Source: Oscillospiraceae bacterium (GTDB lineage Bacteria; Bacillota; Clostridia; Oscillospirales; Ruminococcaceae). Taken from it: 64,000 nt of DNA. The stretch covers positions 1 through 64,000 of the forward strand of contig CADASU010000003.1 of NCBI GenBank assembly GCA_902790675.1, written 5' to 3'. A program made the position numbers and the translations under genes. Below are positions 16,576 through 23,193 of the stretch, piece after piece; within the stretch, counting starts at the first letter, position 1; each line of letters opens with the position of its first letter. Below the pieces are notes generated by a model. It saw only the letters and a list, made by a program, of their open reading frames with translations. It searched no databases and was not told the origin of the DNA.

Positions 16576-16711
16576 ATGAATATATCAAATGATAGGCTAA
16601 AGAAAGCTTTTATGAGCTTGAATCTAATTTTGATTAAATAAGCAGTTTATAAATTGTGCAGATAGTTTGAATAATTTTAGTGATCAAGATAAAAAATTTA
16701 TCTTGAACTGA
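16576..16711 (+). pseudogene. Possible decayed Nif11-like precursor (relic A)
   Basis: A short frame from ATG reads NDRLKKAFMSLNLILIK then stops; in a shifted frame from 16634 follows LNKQFINCADSLNNFSDQD and KKFIL. This order resembles the leader of precursor 7 of the array (KKFF-SLESN-LLKSKF--LLNN---TKEEQ--KII). No Gly-Gly end or core remains. The 3' part overlaps a perfect 10-bp inverted repeat (arms 16684-16693 and 16697-16706), so a structured RNA or terminator is a competing explanation. Confidence 0.35.
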
Positions 16712-16767
16712 AAATTTTTAAATTTATGTGATTTGTTTCTTTATTATTAGTGGTTGAACATTACTTT

Positions 16768-16820
16768 CCCCTATAGATTTTATGCTTTTACTTCATTTGT
16801 GTTAATAAAAGCTATATGGG
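16768..16820 (+). other. Imperfect long hairpin in the precursor array
   Basis: GCTTTTA (16784-16790) pairs with TAAAAGC (16806-16812), and the outer CCCTATA pairs with TATATGGG around a one-sided bulge. A 9-bp palindrome, ATAGATAAA / TTTATCTAT, lies just downstream at 16833-16851. No T run follows, so this is more likely an RNA structure or binding site ahead of the decayed precursor than a terminator. Confidence 0.35.
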
Positions 16821-16904
16821 AGAGCATAATTTATAGATAAAATTTATCTATTTTATATGTTCTTTTATGTGAATGTAGTTGATTTAGCAAAGGAAGAGGC
16901 TAAA

Positions 16905-17095
16905 ATGTCAAAAAAGAAAGTGCAAAAAAATTTGAGCAAGATTTACAGTAAAATTTATCGTTGAAGAATAAATTTGAGGATGTGCTAAATAGTGCTAGCA
17001 ATTTAAGTAAAGATGAGAAGAAAAAAATCATCGAATTTATGAATAAAGAAGGTTATGATGTTAATCCAGTTGATTTTAAAGGTGATGGCAATATT
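16905..17095 (+). pseudogene. Decayed Nif11-like precursor (relic B): frameshift, nonsense and lost core
   Basis: A good ribosome site (AAGGAAGAGG) and ATG are kept. The start should read MSKESAKKFEQDLQ, but two extra A residues in an A run shift the frame, which then ends at TGA (16962-16964). In the original frame a TAA at 16949-16951 stands where the related precursor has Ser (TCA). From there LSLKNKFEDVLNSASNLSKD and KKKIIEFMNKEGYDVN continue as a normal Nif11 leader. The leader end with Gly-Gly and the entire core are missing: the sequence runs straight into the ribosome site of the next precursor. Three separate lesions make a dead gene certain enough; its nearest relative is the precursor starting at 18956. 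Confidence 0.82.
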
Positions 17096-17112
17096 ATGAG
17101 GAGAGGATTAGA

Positions 17113-17397
17113 ATGTCAAAAGAAAGTGCAAAAAATTTTTTGTTAAATTCTGATGTTAGCTCTGAAGTTAATAACATGGTTGAAAAAACTATAAAAGACA
17201 ATCGTCAAAATAAAGAAAAGTTAAATATGATATCCGATGAAGCAAGCAAGCATGGATATAATTTCACTATTGATGAATTAAAGCAAGCTTTAGAAGAAAT
17301 TTCGTCTATGAGTGAAGGTGATTTGTCTAATGTTGCTGGTGGAAGTGTTCCTAATTTAATTATAGGCTCGGTTAAAGGATACTTTGTTGGCATATAA
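17113..17397 (+). CDS. Nif11-like (NHLP) precursor peptide 3, hydrophobic core
   Basis: A 94-residue precursor with leader MSKESAKNFL ... KHGYNFTIDELKQAL and the canonical end LSNVAGG at residues 71-77. The predicted core is SVPNLIIGSVKGYFVGI, 17 residues, hydrophobic and glycine-containing, with one Lys and no Cys. AGGAGAGG lies before the ATG. The upstream relic B abuts its ribosome site. Confidence 0.88.
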   Translation: MSKESAKNFLLNSDVSSEVNNMVEKTIKDNRQNKEKLNMISDEASKHGYNFTIDELKQALEEISSMSEGDLSNVAGGSVPNLIIGSVKGYFVGI

Positions 17398-17428
17398 ATT
17401 AAAATAATGACAATACTATGATAAGATA

Positions 17429-17541
17429 ATGTCAAAAGAAGATGTAAGTATATAGTATTGATTATGGTGATTTAAAAGAAGATATTTTCCAGAATAATCA
17501 TATGAATTGAGTTATTATTATTTGTTTGATGTTGCTGGATA
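17429..17541 (+). pseudogene. Remnant of a Nif11-like precursor (relic C)
   Basis: An ATG followed by TCAAAAGAAGATGTAAG gives MSKEDV, the usual precursor start, then a stop after two more codons. About 100 nt later TTTGATGTTGCTGGA gives FDVAG followed by a stop, matching the DNVAGG leader end. The middle is reduced and frame-broken. The two end pieces at about half the normal spacing suggest a deleted, dead precursor. Confidence 0.5.
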
Positions 17542-17607
17542 AAAACTTAATGTAGCTAGATTTGGGGGCCATTAAGAACTATCCAGAAGAACATTCACAT
17601 CATTTGA

Positions 17608-17636
17608 AATATAGAAAATTTTTTATTTTCTATATT
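17608..17636. repeat. Perfect 11-bp inverted repeat upstream of precursor 4
   Basis: AATATAGAAAA and TTTTCTATATT pair across a 7-nt loop. It sits about 40 nt upstream of the next precursor ATG and could be a terminator of the previous transcript or an operator. Confidence 0.45.
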
Positions 17637-17676
17637 AATATAATTAATTTTAAATTAATAGGGGAGGGAATTTAAA

Positions 17677-17988
17677 ATGTCAAAAGAAAGTGCTAAGAAA
17701 TTTATGGAAGATTTTTCAAGTAAACCAAAATTAATTAAAGAGGTTAAAAGACATTTAGAAAAAATTCATGATAAAGATGATAGTTTGAAATATCTTTGCG
17801 ATTTTGCGCATTCAAAAGGTTATAATTTTAGCATGGAAGAACTGAACTTATTTATGGAAGACTTTAAGAATTCACTTAGTGATGAAGAATTAGATAATGT
17901 TGCTGGTGGCGCTGAAGATTGGAAATCAATATTAAAAGGCACTGGAAGGGATCTGTTAGTTAAACTAGTAAGCAGTTGGTTGTCTTAG
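17677..17988 (+). CDS. Nif11-like (NHLP) precursor peptide 4, amphipathic core
   Basis: A 103-residue precursor with leader MSKESAKKFM ... KGYNFSMEELNLF and end LDNVAGG at residues 72-78. The predicted core of 25 residues runs from AEDWKSILKG to LVKLVSSWLS. It has no Cys; spacing of Trp, Leu, Ile and Val against Lys, Arg and Asp suggests an amphipathic helix like those of leaderless bacteriocins. GGGGAGGG lies 8-15 nt upstream of the ATG, the strongest ribosome site of the array. Confidence 0.88.
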   Translation: MSKESAKKFMEDFSSKPKLIKEVKRHLEKIHDKDDSLKYLCDFAHSKGYNFSMEELNLFMEDFKNSLSDEELDNVAGGAEDWKSILKGTGRDLLVKLVSSWLS

Positions 17989-18127
17989 TATGAATTATTT
18001 AAAAAAGGGCTACAAGTGAGTGATTTTAATGTGGAATGCAAAGATGAATAATAATTGCTAAAATCAATAGTAATAGTTTTAATACTAGGAGTTTTATATA
18101 AAAATATGTTGTTTTTGGAGGAGTAAA

Positions 18128-18430
18128 ATGTCTAGAGAAGGAATAAATAAATTTATATTAGATGTGAGTAAAAATCCAAAACTATCTAAAATATTGAAGA
18201 AGGCAAAACAAAGTTTTGCTTCTAATGAAGAAAGGTTTGAGTATATATCAGAAGAAGCAAAAAAATATGGATATGATTTCACTGCAAGTGACATGATATT
18301 AGAAATGGGAAAACATAGTGGTAGTCTTTTGGACGATGATGATTTGTCTAATGTTGCCGGTGGTAAATCAATGCGCGTTAATCCATCTGCGACTGATGAA
18401 GCAAAGAAGTTTTGGAAATTGATTAGGTAG
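18128..18430 (+). CDS. Nif11-like (NHLP) precursor peptide 5
   Basis: A 100-residue precursor with leader MSREGINKFI ... KYGYDFTASDM and end LSNVAGG at residues 73-79. The core starts KSMRVNPSATDEAKKF and ends WKLIR, 21 residues, basic, no Cys, with a possible amphipathic C-terminal helix. GGAGGAG precedes the ATG. A terminator-like hairpin follows 10 nt after the stop. Confidence 0.87.
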   Translation: MSREGINKFILDVSKNPKLSKILKKAKQSFASNEERFEYISEEAKKYGYDFTASDMILEMGKHSGSLLDDDDLSNVAGGKSMRVNPSATDEAKKFWKLIR

Positions 18431-18439
18431 AAAATTTTT

Positions 18440-18500
18440 GGGGGTAAAGTTTGTTTGGCTTTATTTTAAGTTGCTATTTCTTTCCCCCTTGTTTATTTTT
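18440..18500 (+). terminator. Terminator-like hairpin inside the precursor array
   Basis: GGGGG-T-AAAG at 18440-18449 pairs with CTTTCCCCC at 18480-18488 with one bulged T and a 30-nt loop; TTGTTTATTTTTTTG follows. It is by far the most GC-rich stem in the array and should end or attenuate the transcript after precursor 5. Confidence 0.65.
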
Positions 18501-18576
18501 TTGTAGTAAATTTTGTGAATTATAGAAAAAATATGATTAATATTGATTTTTGTTAATAAGAAAGGGTGAGAGTAGA

Positions 18577-18870
18577 ATGTCTTTGCAAAGTGCAATAGAA
18601 TTTATAAATCGTGCGCATTTAGATGCTGAGTTAAGCAATAGTGTTAGTGAAGTCATATCTAATGATTGTAGCGAAGCGGATAAATACAGGTCTATTATTT
18701 CTATTGCTAACGATATGGGCTATGAGTTTACTCTGGAGGAATGGAAAGAAGCTTTGTTGTTGCCATCTAGTGAAGAATCATATGAAGATGAATTGCTAAA
18801 TGTTGCTGGTGGTTTAAAAGAGCCTGATCGTCCTCAATTGTATTGCAAAGGATTTGGTGTAAACATGTAG
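18577..18870 (+). CDS. Nif11-like (NHLP) precursor peptide 6
   Basis: A 97-residue precursor with leader MSLQSAIEFI ... NDMGYEFTLEEWKEAL and end LLNVAGG at residues 73-79. The predicted core is LKEPDRPQLYCKGFGVNM, 18 residues with two Pro, one Cys and a Gly-rich end. The start is the ATG that has AAAGGGTGAG upstream; an in-frame ATG-less extension of nine codons begins inside that ribosome site region and is rejected. As it lies after a terminator it probably has its own promoter. Confidence 0.87.
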   Translation: MSLQSAIEFINRAHLDAELSNSVSEVISNDCSEADKYRSIISIANDMGYEFTLEEWKEALLLPSSEESYEDELLNVAGGLKEPDRPQLYCKGFGVNM

Positions 18871-18955
18871 AAATATATCAATATGAACAATTGCAAAATA
18901 TGCTTAAATCATCTTATTGTGGTTTAATTTTATATTAATAAAAGAGGCGACTAAG

Positions 18956-19381
18956 ATGTCAAAAGAAACTGCAAATAAATTTTTCAAAAGCTTGGAGTCT
19001 AATTCGCTGTTGAAAAGTAAATTTGACGATTTGCTAAACAATATTAGTGGATTGACTAAAGAAGAACAGGCAGAAAAAATAATTGAGTTTGCGAAAAAAC
19101 AAGGCTATGAAATTGATAAAAGTGACGTTAAAGATAATGTTTTTTCAGTAAATTCAGGAGAGCTTAGTGAAGATGAATTATTAAATGTTGCTGGTGGAGT
19201 AGCTAAATGGTGTTGGTGGTCTAGCATAACAAAGCCAAAACTTCAAAAAAATCAAAAAGCATATTTATGTAACGATGGTGGTTATCGTATTGATACTATG
19301 TATTTAGACGGTATAGTAGAAACGACATATTATAATGCAAATGGTGAAGAAGAAGGTACGGTCTTGGGAAAACAGATGTGA
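18956..19381 (+). CDS. Nif11-like (NHLP) precursor peptide 7 with an unusually long core
   Basis: A 141-residue precursor. The leader MSKETANKFF ... KKQGYEIDKSD ends in LLNVAGG at residue 81. The core is about 60 residues, three times longer than the others. It begins VAKWCWWSSITKPKLQKNQK, has a second Cys in YLCNDGGYRID, and ends with an acidic, tyrosine-rich part (TTYYNANGEEE). The C-terminal part looks like a small folded beta domain. A disulfide or thioether between the two Cys is possible. AAAGAGG precedes the ATG. The leader is the closest relative of dead relic B. Confidence 0.88.
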   Translation: MSKETANKFFKSLESNSLLKSKFDDLLNNISGLTKEEQAEKIIEFAKKQGYEIDKSDVKDNVFSVNSGELSEDELLNVAGGVAKWCWWSSITKPKLQKNQKAYLCNDGGYRIDTMYLDGIVETTYYNANGEEEGTVLGKQM

Positions 19382-19449
19382 GCATCGTTGAATAACCCTT
19401 GTAAGGAAACATATTTTTATTTAATTAAATGAGAAAGGAAGTAATGCTA

Positions 19450-19761
19450 ATGTCATTAGAACATGCGAGAAAATTTGTTGTAGACTTTGATGCTGATCCA
19501 AAACTTCGCATTAGAATTGCTGAAAAGAAAAAGGAAATGAAAGAAAATAATGCAGGAAATTATGATGAAATGGAATTGTTATTTTCTATAGCTAAAGAGC
19601 GTGGATATGATTTTACTGTTGATGAATTAAAAGAGGCAAATGGCAGTATGGTTGGAGAAATTTCAGATGATGAATTATCAAACGTGGCGGGTGGTTTAGA
19701 GCTGAACTATGATGACCTATTAAAAAAGGCAACTAAATATATGGGTGATTTATTAAATTAG
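19450..19761 (+). CDS. Nif11-like (NHLP) precursor peptide 8
   Basis: A 103-residue precursor with leader MSLEHARKFV ... KERGYDFTVDELKEA and end LSNVAGG at residues 76-82. The 21-residue core starts LELNYDDLLKKATKYM and ends GDLLN; it is amphipathic, has no Cys and is nearly neutral. The ATG at this start lies 9 nt after AAGGAA; an in-frame ATG two codons earlier is too near to the ribosome site. Confidence 0.87.
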   Translation: MSLEHARKFVVDFDADPKLRIRIAEKKKEMKENNAGNYDEMELLFSIAKERGYDFTVDELKEANGSMVGEISDDELSNVAGGLELNYDDLLKKATKYMGDLLN

Positions 19762-19851
19762 AAATGATGTTAAATTATGATTTAGCGCTGGAAACGTTGT
19801 TATTTACAATCAATGTTTCCTTATTTTAGCTTTTAGAGGAGGTATTTAATA

Positions 19852-20697
19852 ATGTTGACAGAACGTGAATTTGACTTTAATTCTGAAGAACAAAAAAAGT
19901 TTGATGAATATATTGAAAATAAAATGAAAAACAAATTAAAGCCTTCTAAAGATGAAGACTTTTTGTTTACTTGGAATTTGTGGATGGATGAAGCCAAAGA
20001 TGGTGGTGGATTTGCAGATGTTTTAAATGCACACATATCTTCAAAGCGTCCTGTTAATTTTAAACAGCCAGAATGTGTAAAAATTGAAATATATGAATCT
20101 ATTGCTGGAAAGATACCAATAATTATTATTGGTAATGATGATGATTTTGAACAATTTATTGTAAATGTGGCTTACAGAGGCGTTAGGCCAGATAATATCA
20201 AACAACAAGGAGCCTCATTTTTGGCTGGAAAAAGTAATAGATTTATAGTCCTTTCTGAAAAACCATATAGCAATATTCCAGCTAAATGGATGAATTTATC
20301 AGATAATGAGTGGAGAAAAAAGTCTATGATTTTGAGGAGAGCTCATGAGTGCACTCATTATTATACTAGGAGATATTATGGTACGGCTGATAATAACTTG
20401 CATGACGAATTAATGGCAGATTTTTTTGGTTTATATGCTGCGTTTAAAGAATATAAAGCAAAGTGGTTTTTACATTTTATGGGTGTTGATGGAGAAAATA
20501 AAGATGGAAGACTATCGCTTTATGTTAAAGATCTTCCTAAAAAGGTTGTTGAAGCTATTGGAAAAACTGCAGTGCATTGTGCAAAGTTTTTGGAACAATG
20601 GTCATTATCTAAAGAATTTATTGAAATGAGCAATCCTGAGAGAGTGGATTTTCTCTGTGAGCTAGGAATTAAAGGAATGGTTGAAAAGAGTAAATAG
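19852..20697 (+). CDS. Putative HExxH metalloprotein at the end of the precursor array
   Basis: A 281-residue soluble protein with no signal peptide and no leader-like Nif11 start. I do not recognise the family with certainty. It contains RRAHECTHYYTRRYYG near residues 162-177, a HExxH zinc motif with Cys inside, followed about 23 residues later by HDELMADFFGL, whose Glu could be the third zinc ligand as in gluzincins. A metallopeptidase or metal-dependent hydrolase is therefore plausible. It is the last gene of the cluster, 90 nt after precursor 8, with AGAGGAGG before ATG, and ends at a strong terminator. Possible jobs are a second leader peptidase, immunity by peptide cleavage, or an effector; none is shown. 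Confidence 0.7.
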   Translation: MLTEREFDFNSEEQKKFDEYIENKMKNKLKPSKDEDFLFTWNLWMDEAKDGGGFADVLNAHISSKRPVNFKQPECVKIEIYESIAGKIPIIIIGNDDDFEQFIVNVAYRGVRPDNIKQQGASFLAGKSNRFIVLSEKPYSNIPAKWMNLSDNEWRKKSMILRRAHECTHYYTRRYYGTADNNLHDELMADFFGLYAAFKEYKAKWFLHFMGVDGENKDGRLSLYVKDLPKKVVEAIGKTAVHCAKFLEQWSLSKEFIEMSNPERVDFLCELGIKGMVEKSK

Positions 20698-20710
20698 CGT
20701 TGAAAAAATA

Positions 20711-20757
20711 AAAAAATTAGCAATGGCTTAACACATTTTAAGTATTGCTAATTTTTT
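20711..20757. terminator. Bidirectional terminator between the NHLM cluster and the P-type ATPase gene
   Basis: AAAAAATTAGCAAT pairs perfectly with ATTGCTAATTTTTT, and the inner CTTAA/TTAAG extends the stem. A runs on the left and T runs on the right serve both converging genes. Confidence 0.85.
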
Positions 20758-20769
20758 ATATATTAAATT

Positions 20770-23151
20770 TTAGTTTTTTAGTAGTTTAGAAGTTGATAGT
20801 TGCAGCAATCTTAACAGCGGATAGTTTAAAACCATAAGAATTATTAAAACAACTAAAGCTGCCTTAGAAATTGGAATTAGCGAGAAAAAGCTGGGTAGAA
20901 CGATTATTGCAAAAACCATGCTAATAACCATTGATAAAAATATTAATAGACGTTTCCAGTTTAGCGGTTTACATACTTCAAATAGAACTAAAAGACCATT
21001 GGTTGCTAGAAGAATGGTGGCTGTTGTTGAAAGCTCTTTTAATTCAAAGCAAAATATTGCTGAACATATTTGGAGCGCTATAATTATTGATACATTACAT
21101 AGGCCGCCAGGAAGAGCCTTCTTTAAAACATTTACTATAAATCTACCTTTTACAATTGAAGTTGTTGGCTCTATGGTTAAGAAAAATGAAGGAATTCCTA
21201 TTGTTAAAGTACTTATTAGTGTCCACTGAAAAGGAGTTATAGGATATGGAACATTAGCAAAGAGTGCTATTATAGAAAAAATAAACGAGAATATGTTTTT
21301 AACCAAAAATAATGATGCAGATCTCTCGATATTATTGATTACTCGCCTGCCTTCCATAACAACTTTTGGCATTGATGCAAAATTTGAATTTAATAGCACA
21401 AGTTCGGAAGCCTGACATGCAGCATCGCTTCCCGACGCCATTGCAACTCCAACATCTGCATTTTTTAAAGCTAAAACATCATTCACACCGTCTCCAGTCA
21501 TGGCTACAGTATTTTTTTTGTTTTCTTTTAGCATTTTAACAAAAGTACGTTTTTGATCAGGAGTTACACGGCCAAAAACAGTATATTTATCAAGAGCACT
21601 TTTAATGTCTTGATCTGTTTTTAAAGTTGAAGCATCTATATATTTATCAGCGTTTTCAATTTTTGCTCTTTGCGCAATTTGAGAAACAGCTATTGGATTA
21701 TCTCCAGAAATAACTTTTATTTGAACTCCTTGGTCCTTAAAAAATTGGAAGGTTTTAGGAGCTTCTTTTCTTATAGGATTTTCTATTAATATTAAACAAA
21801 GTGGGTTTATATTTCCAATTAGGCTATTTTTTTCAACTTTTCCTTCTAACTTCGACATAAGAAGAACTCTAGTTCCTTGTGATATATATTTATTTACTGT
21901 TGATTCGATAGATGTGTATTTTTCTTTTAGTATAAATTCTGGAGCTCCCATTACATATGTTCCATAGTTTTCAAAATCTGCGGCAGTCCATTTGGTCGAA
22001 GATAAGAATGGATGGAATTTTTTAATTTTCCACTTGTTTGGCTTATTAAAATGTTCTTTTAAAGCTTTAGATGTTGCATTATCTGCTTGCATGTTAAAAA
22101 CAATTTCATTTATAATTTCATGCATATCATTTTGATTATTATAAGAAAGTGGGACAACATTTGTAACCTTCATGTTTGGTTCTGTAATTGTGCCAGTTTT
22201 ATCAACACATAATATATTAACTCTTGCTAGCGTTTCTATAGCTCCCATATCGTGAACAAGAGTTTTGGACTCAAGAAGATTTATAACACTAATAGCTAGT
22301 GCAATACTCGTTAGTAGATATAATCCTTCTGGAATCATGCCCACCAGAGCTGAAACTGTGGCTGTTACAGACTCTTGATAATTCATATTTAATATAAAGG
22401 TTTGTTTTAAAAATAATACAAGCCCTATCGGAATTATTGTGAATCCAATTACTCTAATTAGTTTATCTAACGAAGCCATCATATCTGATTGTGGCTTTTT
22501 AACCTGCTTTTTTGCCTCAGCTACTAGTTTAGATGCATATGAATCTTCTCCTACATTATCTAGCCTAGCAAAACACTCTCCTGAAAGGACAAAACTACCA
22601 GATAGTAATTCTTGACCAACACTTTTGGGTATTGGATCAGACTCTCCAGTCAGCAAAGATTCGTCTACTTGAACCTCGCCTTTTAGAAGGGTACAGTCTG
22701 CTGTAATTTGATCACCAGATTTAAGAATGATTATATCATCTCTAACTAATTCACTGTTTCTAACAGACATTTTTTCGCCATTTCTAATAACAATAGATTT
22801 GGGCGATGAAATTAGAGTCAATTTATCTAATTTTATTTTTGATCGAACTTGTTGAAAAATACCAATAAGAGTATTTAAAACTATTATTATCAAGAAAAAC
22901 ATGTCTTTAAATGAATTGGTTAAAAACAAGCATGCTCCTAATATAAAAAATATTAAGTTAAAAAAAGTAAAAACATTATCAAATATAATTTGACGTATAC
23001 TTTTGTAAGATGGATTATGGCATATATTGGAGTATCCAGCTTCTTTTAACGTAGCCACCTGTTGAGATGTTAAACCTTTTTCGGGAGCTGTTTTTATTCT
23101 TTCAATATATTGTCTTTCGATCTTTTCTTTTTTTCTAAAATTTAACTTCAT
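20770..23151 (-). CDS. Cation-translocating P-type ATPase (Ca/Mg-type)
   Basis: A 793-residue P-type ATPase with TGES (residues 168-171) in the actuator domain, PEGL in membrane helix 4 (about 274-277), the phosphorylated Asp in CVDKTGT (D317), and GDGVNDVLALKNADVGVAMASG in the hinge. Ten or so membrane helices are seen. The PEGLYLL form of the helix-4 motif and the total length, short for a SERCA, point to the HAD-IC subgroup that includes mycobacterial CtpE, a Ca2+ transporter. The ion is inferred. There is no N-terminal metal-binding domain, so heavy metals are unlikely. It is downstream of the transketolase genes with 42 nt between. Confidence 0.88.
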   Translation of the reverse strand: MKLNFRKKEKIERQYIERIKTAPEKGLTSQQVATLKEAGYSNICHNPSYKSIRQIIFDNVFTFFNLIFFILGACLFLTNSFKDMFFLIIIVLNTLIGIFQQVRSKIKLDKLTLISSPKSIVIRNGEKMSVRNSELVRDDIIILKSGDQITADCTLLKGEVQVDESLLTGESDPIPKSVGQELLSGSFVLSGECFARLDNVGEDSYASKLVAEAKKQVKKPQSDMMASLDKLIRVIGFTIIPIGLVLFLKQTFILNMNYQESVTATVSALVGMIPEGLYLLTSIALAISVINLLESKTLVHDMGAIETLARVNILCVDKTGTITEPNMKVTNVVPLSYNNQNDMHEIINEIVFNMQADNATSKALKEHFNKPNKWKIKKFHPFLSSTKWTAADFENYGTYVMGAPEFILKEKYTSIESTVNKYISQGTRVLLMSKLEGKVEKNSLIGNINPLCLILIENPIRKEAPKTFQFFKDQGVQIKVISGDNPIAVSQIAQRAKIENADKYIDASTLKTDQDIKSALDKYTVFGRVTPDQKRTFVKMLKENKKNTVAMTGDGVNDVLALKNADVGVAMASGSDAACQASELVLLNSNFASMPKVVMEGRRVINNIERSASLFLVKNIFSFIFSIIALFANVPYPITPFQWTLISTLTIGIPSFFLTIEPTTSIVKGRFIVNVLKKALPGGLCNVSIIIALQICSAIFCFELKELSTTATILLATNGLLVLFEVCKPLNWKRLLIFLSMVISMVFAIIVLPSFFSLIPISKAALVVLIILMVLNYPLLRLLQLSTSKLLKN

Positions 23152-23193
23152 AGAATACTAACTCCTGTTTTAAATATTGCGATAAAACCACAA

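Noticed and set aside
16961-17146. A 61-codon open frame that could be read as a new small gene
   Set aside because: It is the central part of a broken Nif11 leader and ends by running through the ribosome site and start of the next precursor in the wrong frame.
15944-19761. Reading the Nif11-like genes as nitrogen-fixation genes
   Set aside because: The Nif11 name is historical; Gly-Gly leader ends, C39 exporter and radical SAM enzyme show RiPP precursors. No nif genes are present.
15944-19761. Lanthipeptide or spliceotide assignment
   Set aside because: No LanM or LanBC enzyme is present and most cores lack Cys. A Tyr-Gly occurs at the leader end of precursor 1, but it belongs to the Gly-Gly cut site, so a splicease site is not supported.
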